NCBI GenBank assembly: GCA_030748735.1
Contig: JASMLK010000146.1
Span: 1-64,000 of the forward strand
DNA: 64,000 bases
Direction of reading: 5' to 3'
DNA from: Myxococcota bacterium
GTDB lineage: Bacteria > Myxococcota_A > UBA9160 > UBA4427
The notes under the pieces are model-generated. The model was not told the DNA's origin. It saw nothing but the letters and a program-made list of their open reading frames with translations, and searched no databases. Of the stretch, positions 47,343 to 54,984 are shown piece after piece. The position numbers were made by a program, and so were the translations under genes. Numbering within the stretch: position 1 is the first letter of the stretch; every line of letters starts with the position of its first letter.

Positions 47343-48304
47343 GGCGTCGGCGCGTCTTCGAGCGGGGGCATCGCCTCGTTGACCCGCACCGCCGTCCGCA
47401 AGGCCCCGAGCCCTTCGGCCCCATCGACGACGGGCTTGCTCCCGGTGCGCACCGCTTCGACGAAGTGCTTCAGCTGGCCCAACAAGGCGTCGCCGCGATC
47501 GACTTCGACCTTTTCGACCGTGAGTTCCGCAGCCGCTCCGTCCTGCGGCACTTCGCGGCGAATCACGGCCGCCGTCTGCTCGAGGAAGTCGATCGAGAAG
47601 TAGCCATCGTTCTGGAAGAAGCGCAGCCGACGCATCGGCACGAGCGAAACGCGGCTCGCGGTCAGGTTGGCCACGCGGCCATCGGGAAAGGTGAGCCGCG
47701 CGTTGGCGATGTCGGCCTTGTCGCTCATCACGATGATCCCGATCGCCTCGATGCGCTCGGGCGGTTCACCCACGAGGCGTTGCAGAATTTCGAGATCGTG
47801 AATCATCAAGTCGCGCACGACGTCGATGTCGGTCGCGCGATGGGAGTACGGGCCCATGCGATGGGCTTCGATGAAGCGGGGACGATGAATGCGGTTGCGA
47901 ATCACACGCATCGCATTGTTGAACCATTCGAGATGACCGACCTGCAGCACGCGGCCCGTCTGCTGGGCGAGCGCGATCAGGGCTTCGCCTTCTTCGAGGG
48001 TCGCGGCGATGGGCTTTTCGACGAGTACGTCGCAGCCGGCCAGCAGCGCCGTGCGAACGACTTCGTAGTGGCCCACGGTCGAAACCGCGACGATCGCAAT
48101 GTCGGCCGCATCGACCATCGCCTCGGTGTCGGCGGAATGGGGAACCCCGAGACGACGCCCGAGATCACCCGCGCGTTGCTCGACGATGTCGACCACGCCG
48201 GCGAGTCGCACCCCCGCACCGGTTGCGGCCAGGTCGGCGACCTTCTGCGCGTGATGGCGACCCATGTGGCCCGCGCCGATGACGACGATGCTGAGTTCCT
48301 TCAC
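47339..48304 (-). CDS. Gfo/Idh/MocA-family oxidoreductase in the lipid A cluster (possibly GnnA-like)
   Basis: 321 residues from a GTG at 48304. The N-terminal Rossmann motif is VVIGAGHMGRHHAQKVADL. VLVEKPIAATLEEGEALI is the family EKP motif with the catalytic Lys. MIHDLEILQRLVG holds the usual HxxD-like segment. It is coupled to lpxB (4-base overlap) and follows lpxI. In Acidithiobacillus and Leptospira a related oxidoreductase, GnnA, together with the aminotransferase GnnB, makes UDP-GlcNAc3N for amide-linked lipid A. That role is an inference here; no GnnB is in the window. An unspecific sugar dehydrogenase is the alternative. Confidence 0.88.
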   Translation of the reverse strand: MKELSIVVIGAGHMGRHHAQKVADLAATGAGVRLAGVVDIVEQRAGDLGRRLGVPHSADTEAMVDAADIAIVAVSTVGHYEVVRTALLAGCDVLVEKPIAATLEEGEALIALAQQTGRVLQVGHLEWFNNAMRVIRNRIHRPRFIEAHRMGPYSHRATDIDVVRDLMIHDLEILQRLVGEPPERIEAIGIIVMSDKADIANARLTFPDGRVANLTASRVSLVPMRRLRFFQNDGYFSIDFLEQTAAVIRREVPQDGAAAELTVEKVEVDRGDALLGQLKHFVEAVRTGSKPVVDGAEGLGALRTAVRVNEAMPPLEDAPTP

Positions 48305-48411
48305 CTTGCTCGTCCCTCTCGAACTTCGACTTCCGCTTGTGTTCCGCTTCGCTTGCTCGCGCCACTTCCGCTGCGATGCCGACGTGGACCGTCGATGCGC
48401 AAGGCTACTTC

Positions 48412-48580
48412 CTAGCAGGCTGCGGAAAAACCCTTCGATCGCCATCTGCAGCCCTTCGGCCCGATCTCTGCGTTGCGAAATCGCGACCGTAGCGTCGCTA
48501 CGGCGATGGGAGCGCAACGCAGAACGAAGGCCGCAGCCACGCCCCTGGTGCGACGGGGGACTTTCCGGCCGAACCTCTAG
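48412..48580. repeat. Second type of CTAG-bounded hairpin element
   Basis: Bounded by CTAG at both ends (48412 and 48577). The core 48446-48536 is a long imperfect palindrome with the tight centre CCGTAGCG-T-CGCTACGG (48487-48503) and flanking arms CTGCGTTGCG / CGCAACGCAG. It starts TAGCAGGCTGCGGAAAAAC. It has no coding content. Its right-hand CTAG makes the stop codon of lpxI on the minus strand. Confidence 0.65.
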
Positions 48581-49446
48581 CCGACGGTGCCGGAACGGTC
48601 GGGGTCGGCGACCGCTACGACCGCAACTCCATTTGCATCGGCAATCCGCAGCAACAATTCACGTTCGAGAATGATCGTGCAGTGCGCTTCGATGGCCAAC
48701 ACGCGCACACCGGATTCACACATCGCCTCGAGCGTACCCTGACCCACAGTCGGAAGATCGAAACGCGGGTCCTGGTCCGGCTTGGAGACCTTGATCAGGG
48801 TGGGTTCGCCGCTCCCGAGTGCACCCCCGCGGCGAATCGCCTCGTCAGTACCTTCGATCGCTTCGACGGCGAGGACAGCCCGAGATTCGACCACCACCGA
48901 CTGGCCGATGTCCAGCCCCCCCATGGCTCTCGCGATGGGCCAGCCAAAGCGGATGTCTTCCCACTGCGCGGGCGTCGGTTCGACCGCGCCCAGCACCCCG
49001 GGTGCGGACACGAGTTCCCCGCAAAAGTCGAGTTGACTCCTGAGGCCGATGCCCTCTTCGCCCAGCGCACCCGCGATCGCGTCGAGCAGCGAATCGTCGC
49101 GACGATCTTTCAGACGCGAGATCACGTCGAGGGCACGTGCGTCGGGGCGAAGGGACGCGACGTCACCGTAGAGGTGTTGCTTCGACACCTTGCCAGCCAG
49201 CACCACCTGGTTCACTTCACTGCGAACGAAGCGCTCGAGCAAGGCCTCGAACTCGCCGAGGTGAAGCCAGTCGATCCGGTCGACGGCAACGCCCAGGGCG
49301 GGGTCGGTAATGCCGTGGTAGCCGATCGCGCACACCTCGTGGCCCGCCGCCCGCGCGGCGTGAGCCACCGCGATCGGTAGCTGGCCATCGCCAGCGATGA
49401 GACCGAGGGGCGACGACGACGGCTTGCTCTGCTGCGCGGCGACCAC
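48577..49446 (-). CDS. lpxI: UDP-2,3-diacylglucosamine pyrophosphatase LpxI
   Basis: 289 residues. The N-terminal domain starts LGLIAGDGQLPIAVAHAARA and has VDRIDWLHLGEFEALLERF. QVVLAGKVSKQHLYGD and RRDDSLLDAIAGALGEEGI are typical. The C-terminal DUF1009 catalytic domain includes RAMGGLDIGQSVVVESRAVL, a GTDEAIRRGG block, and KPDQDPRFDLPTVGQGTLE. It hydrolyses UDP-2,3-diacylglucosamine to lipid X, replacing LpxH. Confidence 0.95.
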   Translation of the reverse strand: MVAAQQSKPSSSPLGLIAGDGQLPIAVAHAARAAGHEVCAIGYHGITDPALGVAVDRIDWLHLGEFEALLERFVRSEVNQVVLAGKVSKQHLYGDVASLRPDARALDVISRLKDRRDDSLLDAIAGALGEEGIGLRSQLDFCGELVSAPGVLGAVEPTPAQWEDIRFGWPIARAMGGLDIGQSVVVESRAVLAVEAIEGTDEAIRRGGALGSGEPTLIKVSKPDQDPRFDLPTVGQGTLEAMCESGVRVLAIEAHCTIILERELLLRIADANGVAVVAVADPDRSGTVG

Positions 49447-49490
49447 GATTTCCTCCGACCCCTGCTGGATTCGCTGCTTGAATCGCCCGG

Positions 49491-50285
49491 CTACGGTCGA
49501 CAGCAGCCGCGCTCACTCGTTTCGAGAAACGCCAGCAGACGTTCGACGTCGGCCGCGTCCTTCAATTCCTCACGCACGCTCGTGAGTGCTTCTTCGAGCC
49601 GCAGCCCCGCATGGAAGCAGAGGTGAAACGCGCGCTTGATCTGCTGGAGCCTTTCGCGCGAATACCCCCGACGCTTGAGCCCCACGTGGTTCACGCCCAT
49701 GAGTCGCGCGCGATCGCCGGCCACCAGGGCAAACGGCGGCGCGTCGAGCGACAACTTCGTCCCCGAAGCCGCCATCACCGACTCGCCCACGCGACCATGC
49801 TGGTGCACCCCCGTATAGGCCCCCAGAACCGCGTGGTCGCCGATCGAGACATGCCCCGCCAACCCGCTGAAGTTCGCCAATACACAATGCGACCCGACCT
49901 CACAGTCATGGGCCACGTGCACGGTGTTCATCAGATGGCTGTGGTCGCCGATCCGCGTGCGGCCCCGCCCCTTCGCGGTGCCGACGTGGATGGTGACGTG
50001 CTCACGCAGCACATTGCCTTTGCCGATCTCGAGACCGATCGATGGGTCCGCGGGGTCGTCGCCCTCGGCCACGGTGTCCTGCGGTGGCCCACCGAGGCAG
50101 GCGAAGGGGTGGATCCGCGTGGCGGGCCCGATGCGGGTACGCCCTTCGATCACGACGTGCGCGCCAACCCTGACATCGTCGCCAAGAACGACATCGGGTC
50201 CGACGACCGCGTAGGGCCCCACGACCACGCCGCTCGAAAGCTGCGCGCGCGAATCCACGACCGCGGTTTCGTGCACGTCGGGCAC
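49491..50285 (-). CDS. lpxA: Acyl-[ACP]--UDP-N-acetylglucosamine O/N-acyltransferase
   Basis: 264 residues, a left-handed beta-helix with hexapeptide repeats (IGDHAVLG and others). The catalytic His corresponds to NTVHVAHDCEVG. The C-terminal helical part starts GVNHVGLKRRGYSRERLQQI. At the acyl-chain ruler position (Gly173 in E. coli), alignment of VMAASGTKLS with VMVGGCSGVA puts a Ser here. First committed step of lipid A. It follows skp by 7 bases; lpxD and fabZ are not between. Confidence 0.95.
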   Translation of the reverse strand: MPDVHETAVVDSRAQLSSGVVVGPYAVVGPDVVLGDDVRVGAHVVIEGRTRIGPATRIHPFACLGGPPQDTVAEGDDPADPSIGLEIGKGNVLREHVTIHVGTAKGRGRTRIGDHSHLMNTVHVAHDCEVGSHCVLANFSGLAGHVSIGDHAVLGAYTGVHQHGRVGESVMAASGTKLSLDAPPFALVAGDRARLMGVNHVGLKRRGYSRERLQQIKRAFHLCFHAGLRLEEALTSVREELKDAADVERLLAFLETSERGCCRP

Positions 50286-50292
50286 GCGGAGA

Positions 50293-50835
50293 TCAGCCCT
50301 TTTCGTTGAACTTCTTGATCACGAGGTCGGTGATGTCGAGCGCTTCGCGCGCGTACATGAGACCCGGCGTGCTGCGCATCATGATGAACGCGAAGCCTTC
50401 GTCGCGGCCGACGTTTTCGACGATCTCGACGAGCTTGGTGCGAAGCGGCCCGACGAGGCGTTCGCGTGCAACCTCGAGCTGGCCCTGAAGCTGCTTCTGC
50501 TTGTTCTCGATCTCGTTGCGAAGCTCCTGCAGGTCGAGCTGCTTCTGGAAGCGCGCGTCGTCGGAAAGCACGAACTGCTTGGCTTCGAACTCCTTGGCGA
50601 GTTCCTGGTAGCGCTCGACCAACGGCTGGAGCGACTGCTCGGCTTCGCGCTTCTTGCGCTCGAGTTCGTCACGGGCGGCCTTGCCCTCGGTGGTCGACGA
50701 AACGGCCTGGTCGAGATCGACGATACCGATCTTGTTGGCGTCGCCGCCTGCGCCGATCGCGAAGCCGATGAGAAGCCCGGCGGCGATCAGGAGGAGGAGT
50801 CGTTGAGAAAGGGGTCGCTTGCTTGTCTGGTTCAT
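50293..50835 (-). CDS. OmpH/Skp-family periplasmic chaperone
   Basis: 180 residues from the ATG at 50835 (GAGG just upstream); an in-frame upstream reading is not supported. Signal peptide LLLLIAAGLLIGFAIGAGG. After KIGIVDLDQAVSSTTEGKA comes a long coiled coil (about 60-130) and a short C-terminal beta segment (FAFIMMRSTPGLMYAREALD), the OmpH/Skp layout. Holds unfolded outer-membrane proteins for BamA, whose gene is directly upstream. Confidence 0.92.
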   Translation of the reverse strand: MNQTSKRPLSQRLLLLIAAGLLIGFAIGAGGDANKIGIVDLDQAVSSTTEGKAARDELERKKREAEQSLQPLVERYQELAKEFEAKQFVLSDDARFQKQLDLQELRNEIENKQKQLQGQLEVARERLVGPLRTKLVEIVENVGRDEGFAFIMMRSTPGLMYAREALDITDLVIKKFNEKG

Positions 50836-50915
50836 TTGCCTCGTGCCTTTGTGGGGTAGCTCTGTTGAATGGCTGGATTGAACGATGCGCGTAGTCCAAC
50901 CTGGGTTGGACGCGA

Positions 50916-53900
50916 TCATTGGACGAATCCCCCGACCGAAAACTCGAAAACCGGGCTGCTGTGATGGGGTAGCGGGTCAATGGGCCAGCCGAGCACGATC
51001 TGGAGCGGACCAAAGGGGGAGAACCACAACAATCCACCACCGTAAGCGTAGCGCCAGTCCGTAACGTCGAACAGGGTTTCACCCTCTCCGTAGGCGTTCC
51101 CACCGTCGACGAAGAACACGGCCTGAAGCCCGACTTCCTCCGACAAGGGGAAGCGATACTCGAAGTTCGTCAGCACGAACTTGTTGCCGCCGATGACGTC
51201 GGTTTCACCGAGATCTTCGAAGTCGTCGATCTTCTTGTCGTCGATGTCGTTGCACTTGCCGTCCTGGTCGCCCTGGGTGTTGAAGAACTGCCCGCCGATG
51301 GTCGGTTCGACGTCCGCGCAGGTGGCCGTGCGAGTAATGGGATCGAAGGCCCGCCCCACCGGCACGAAGACCTTGCCGTCGCGCGATGGGAAGCCGGTGG
51401 TCTCGTCGACGCGGTAGAGGATGGCGCGCCGCGGCCCGATCGTGCGCGCCTTGTAGCCGCGCAGCTGGTACGAACCGATGCCGCCGAGGAAGTAGCGCTC
51501 GGTCAGTGGCAGCGTGAGGGTGTCGTCGATCTCGTCGAGGGGAGCGGCGTTGTCGCAGGCGCCGTCGTCGCAGACCGTGGCCCCTTCGAAGCCCTGGAAG
51601 TCGTAGTCGCTCAGCTTGTTGTAGCTGTACGTGTATCCGATGCGCGAACTGAACACGAACGACGAGCGGTAGAACAACCACTTCGGCGCACCGAGGTACC
51701 AGGAATAACGCCCCTCGAGCCGCACGAACTTCGCAAAGCCGCCGAGACCCGAAACTTCGAGGGTGCCGCCATAGACCCGGCCCGCGGTGGGCGAGAAGCG
51801 ATCGTTGCGCGTGTCGCTGCGCGCGCTGAGGCCAATCAAGCTGCTGCTCTCGTTGCCCTGCAGGATCTGGCGAAACACCGGCGCCGAAGCGTTGACGCCC
51901 GTGTCCTGTTCGATGCGCCGCGTCGAATAGCTGTAGCGAACGAAGCCCGAAGCCGTGTTGTCTTCGCGCAGCGAGTGCCCGAGGCTGATGTCGAAGCCAC
52001 GCTGCCGCTGCTTGAAGTTGTCGAAGTTCACCTCCGACAAGAAGAGCGAGAGCCCGGCGCTGAAGTCGCTGCCGAGGAAGTGCGAGTCGCGCAGCGAGAT
52101 GTTGTAACGACTCGTGCGCCCACCAATGTCGATCTGGAAGTTCACCCCATAGCCGCGACCGAATAGATTCGCCTGCGCGAGCGAAGCGGTGAACACCAGG
52201 TTGTCCTGGGACGAGTAGCCGGCACCGAAACTGAACGAGCCCGTCGGACGTTCGGCCACGCCGATGTCGAGATCGAGCTGCGCGGGGTCTCCCGTCTGCT
52301 CGGTTTCGAAGCTCACGTCTTCGAAGTAACCGAGGCGGCGCACCTTCGAGTTGCTGATCTGGACGTCGCGGGCCGAATAGAGCTGCCCCTCGACCACCTT
52401 GAGTTCACGCCGGATCACCGGGTCGATGGTGGTCGTATTGCCCGACACGTCGATATGGCGAATGAAGTAGAGAGGCCCCTTTTCGACCCGGAACTCGAGG
52501 TCGATGGTTCGCTCTTCGACGTTCAGGCGGGTACCCGGCTGCACGCCGGCGAAGAAGAAGCCGCGGTCGGTGTAGTGGCGCTCGAGGGTCTCGACGTCAT
52601 CGGTGAGATGGGATCGGTTGAAGATCTCACCGGTTTCGAGTTCGAGCTTCTTCAGCAGCGCATCGAAGTCCATCGACTGGTCGCCGCTGATGTCGATGTT
52701 GCCAACGCTGAATTGCGGCCCCTCGCGAATGGCGACCGTGACTTCGAGGCCCTTCTCGCTGGCGTCGATCTTGGGCTCCGAGAGTTCGGCCTGCAGGTAG
52801 CCGACGTCGCTGTACTTCTTTTCGATGCTGCGCAGGTCCCGCATGAAGATCGGTTCGGAATAGGTGCCGGAACGATCGAACCAACTCGTGATGTAGGACC
52901 ACGGACGCCACAGCCGTGTCGCGAAATCTTGCTTGAGTTCTCGCTCCGTGAAAGCTTCGTTGCCAGTGAAGTGGATCTTCTTGAGGCGGAGCTTTTGGTT
53001 CTCCTCCACCTCGAAGTGCACGACCACCGAGCCCTCGACGATGTCTTCGATCTTGAAGCCCGACTTGGCGAGGTAGTACCCCTCGGCGCGGTACAACGCG
53101 TTGATGCGCTGGCTGTTTTCCTTGAGCAGCGAACGGTCGAGAGTCGAACCGGTCGTGAGGGTGAGGATTTCCTTGATCTTGTCAGCGTCGATGTTGTCGT
53201 TGCCCGAGATCGAGATCTGGCGAACGACCGGGTTTTCGACCACGTCGAAGATCAGCCGCTTGCCTTCCGGCCCACTGTCGACGTAGGTCTTTACGTCGCC
53301 GAAGTAGCCGAGCCGGAAGATCTCGCGAATGTCCGACGCCACCTGCCCTTCATTCAGCGGCACACCGACCGTCGAACCCACGCGGGCGAGGATCGCCTCC
53401 GAATCGATCCGGCGGTTGCCGCGAATCACCACGGCCCCGATGGCGGCGCCCTCGCGGTCGCGCGCAGCAGAGCCAAACAACCGCTCGGCGCGCACGAGCT
53501 TGTAGACCAACGCAACACCATCGCTGCTGCGTTCCACGTCGAGGTTCACCCGCGCAACCCCCGGATGCTCTTCGATGCGCGCGCGATCCTTCTGCACTTC
53601 GGCGGGTTCGTAGATGGCCCCGGCGGCGTATTGCAGCCCGCTTCGCAACTCTTCTTCGATCCCGCCCGCCGCCTCGAAGCGCACTTCGACGATGGTGTCG
53701 GGGTTGGTGCCCGATAGTGCGGCCACGCTGCGATCGGCCAGTTCGTCGAGGCGTTCGATCAGGTCTTCTTCGCTTTCGGCGATCATCGCGATTGAAGCAC
53801 TGCGGCCGCCGCCCTGGGGCGTGAGGCGCACGTCGAGGCTGAAGCGGCCCGCGAGTTCGGTAACGCTGCCGGAGAGCACGGCCTGCACCGCGAGACGCTC

Positions 53901-54248
53901 GGCCAACTGCCGCAGTTCTTCTTCGCCGCGTTCGACGCGCGGGTCGTCGCCGAGTTGTTCGCTCACGCGCAGGTGGCTCGCGACATCCACCTTTCCCGTG
54001 GCTTCGAGGCGGGTGGCCAACAGGTCGGCGAGCGACTGCGTCAGAAAGCCGAGTGGCCGCGCACTGTGCATGCGGAAAGGCAGCACGGCGATCGGGATGC
54101 GCGCCGCTTCGGCGCTGGCAGCGGGCTCGGCGCTTTCTGCCGAATCGGAGCCCACAGCTTCCTGCGCGATGGCCGCGGGCGCGACGCACAACCACGTCGA
54201 GGCGACGAACAGAGCCGCCAGCATGTGCATGCGAAGTCGAATGTTCAT
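50916..54248 (-). CDS. bamA: Outer membrane protein assembly factor BamA with N-terminal TolB-like domain
   Basis: 1110 residues, much longer than the usual ~800. Signal peptide (AALFVASTWLCVAPAAIAQ). Residues about 48-185 form a TolB/CsgG-like domain (IPIAVLPFRMHSARPLG, LADLLATRLEATGKVDVASH, VLSGSVTELAGRFSLDVRL). A POTRA-like unit follows at about 195-260, then five regular POTRAs from about 273 (GAVVIRGNRRIDSEAIL, then QISISGNDNIDADKI, KKIHFTGNEAFTERELK). The barrel begins near 668. The conserved loop-6 motif is seen as YQLRGYKA, with an insertion of about 80 residues after it containing CNDIDDKKIDDFEDLGE. The last residues FEFSVGGFVQ end in Gln rather than Phe. Confidence 0.95.
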   Translation of the reverse strand: MNIRLRMHMLAALFVASTWLCVAPAAIAQEAVGSDSAESAEPAASAEAARIPIAVLPFRMHSARPLGFLTQSLADLLATRLEATGKVDVASHLRVSEQLGDDPRVERGEEELRQLAERLAVQAVLSGSVTELAGRFSLDVRLTPQGGGRSASIAMIAESEEDLIERLDELADRSVAALSGTNPDTIVEVRFEAAGGIEEELRSGLQYAAGAIYEPAEVQKDRARIEEHPGVARVNLDVERSSDGVALVYKLVRAERLFGSAARDREGAAIGAVVIRGNRRIDSEAILARVGSTVGVPLNEGQVASDIREIFRLGYFGDVKTYVDSGPEGKRLIFDVVENPVVRQISISGNDNIDADKIKEILTLTTGSTLDRSLLKENSQRINALYRAEGYYLAKSGFKIEDIVEGSVVVHFEVEENQKLRLKKIHFTGNEAFTERELKQDFATRLWRPWSYITSWFDRSGTYSEPIFMRDLRSIEKKYSDVGYLQAELSEPKIDASEKGLEVTVAIREGPQFSVGNIDISGDQSMDFDALLKKLELETGEIFNRSHLTDDVETLERHYTDRGFFFAGVQPGTRLNVEERTIDLEFRVEKGPLYFIRHIDVSGNTTTIDPVIRRELKVVEGQLYSARDVQISNSKVRRLGYFEDVSFETEQTGDPAQLDLDIGVAERPTGSFSFGAGYSSQDNLVFTASLAQANLFGRGYGVNFQIDIGGRTSRYNISLRDSHFLGSDFSAGLSLFLSEVNFDNFKQRQRGFDISLGHSLREDNTASGFVRYSYSTRRIEQDTGVNASAPVFRQILQGNESSSLIGLSARSDTRNDRFSPTAGRVYGGTLEVSGLGGFAKFVRLEGRYSWYLGAPKWLFYRSSFVFSSRIGYTYSYNKLSDYDFQGFEGATVCDDGACDNAAPLDEIDDTLTLPLTERYFLGGIGSYQLRGYKARTIGPRRAILYRVDETTGFPSRDGKVFVPVGRAFDPITRTATCADVEPTIGGQFFNTQGDQDGKCNDIDDKKIDDFEDLGETDVIGGNKFVLTNFEYRFPLSEEVGLQAVFFVDGGNAYGEGETLFDVTDWRYAYGGGLLWFSPFGPLQIVLGWPIDPLPHHSSPVFEFSVGGFVQ

Positions 54249-54255
54249 CCGCGCA

Positions 54256-54984
54256 TCATCCGTGGGAGTTCCAGCTACCGGTGTCGGGCACGAGTCGGCC
54301 GTCCTCGAGCACGACCGTCTTGCCGAGTTCGTCGGCCATGCGTTCGTTGTGGGTCACGACGACCAGCGTGGTACCACGCGTGCGGTTGATCTCGAAGAGT
54401 AATTCCGAAATCTGCCGACCGATCGTGGGGTCGAGGTTGCCGGTGGGTTCGTCGGCGAGCACGAGCGGTGGATCCAGTACCAGGGCCCGCGCCACCGCGA
54501 CGCGCTGCCGCTCACCGCCCGAGAGCTTGCCCGCGCGATGGTCGAGGCGATGCGATAGCCCGACCTCGTCGAGTATGCGGGTCGCGCGTTCGCGCATTTC
54601 ACTCTTGCTGCGACGTCCGATCAGGCCCGGGATCATGACGTTTTCGAGCGCCGTGAACTCGGGCAGCAGATGATGGAACTGGAAGACGAAGCCGATGAAC
54701 TCGCCGCGAATCTTCGCGAGGCCGGCGTTGTCCTTGGCGAAGACGTCTTCACCCCGGAACCACACCTTGCCTTCGGTCGGATGATCGAGGGTCCCCAGGA
54801 TGTGGAGGAAGGTCGACTTCCCGACGCCCGATTGCCCGACGATCGCGATGCGCTCGCTGCTTTCGATCTCGAAGTCGATCTTCTTCAACACTTCGATCGT
54901 GCCGTCGCCCGTCTGGTAGGTCTTGGTGAGCCCATCGATGCGGACGAGAGGCTGGGTGTCGGCTCGCGCGGTGGCGTCACTCAT
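54256..54984 (-). CDS. lolD: Lipoprotein-releasing ABC transporter ATP-binding protein
   Basis: 242 residues from the ATG at 54984, which overlaps the end of the lolC/E gene by 8 bases. Walker A GQSGVGKST, Q-loop VFQFHHLLPEFTALENVM, signature LSGGERQRVAVARAL, Walker B PLVLADEPTGNLD, and H-loop VVVTHNE are all present. FQFHHLLPEF is the LolD type. It powers release of outer-membrane lipoproteins together with the adjacent permease. Confidence 0.95.
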   Translation of the reverse strand: MSDATARADTQPLVRIDGLTKTYQTGDGTIEVLKKIDFEIESSERIAIVGQSGVGKSTFLHILGTLDHPTEGKVWFRGEDVFAKDNAGLAKIRGEFIGFVFQFHHLLPEFTALENVMIPGLIGRRSKSEMRERATRILDEVGLSHRLDHRAGKLSGGERQRVAVARALVLDPPLVLADEPTGNLDPTIGRQISELLFEINRTRGTTLVVVTHNERMADELGKTVVLEDGRLVPDTGSWNSHG

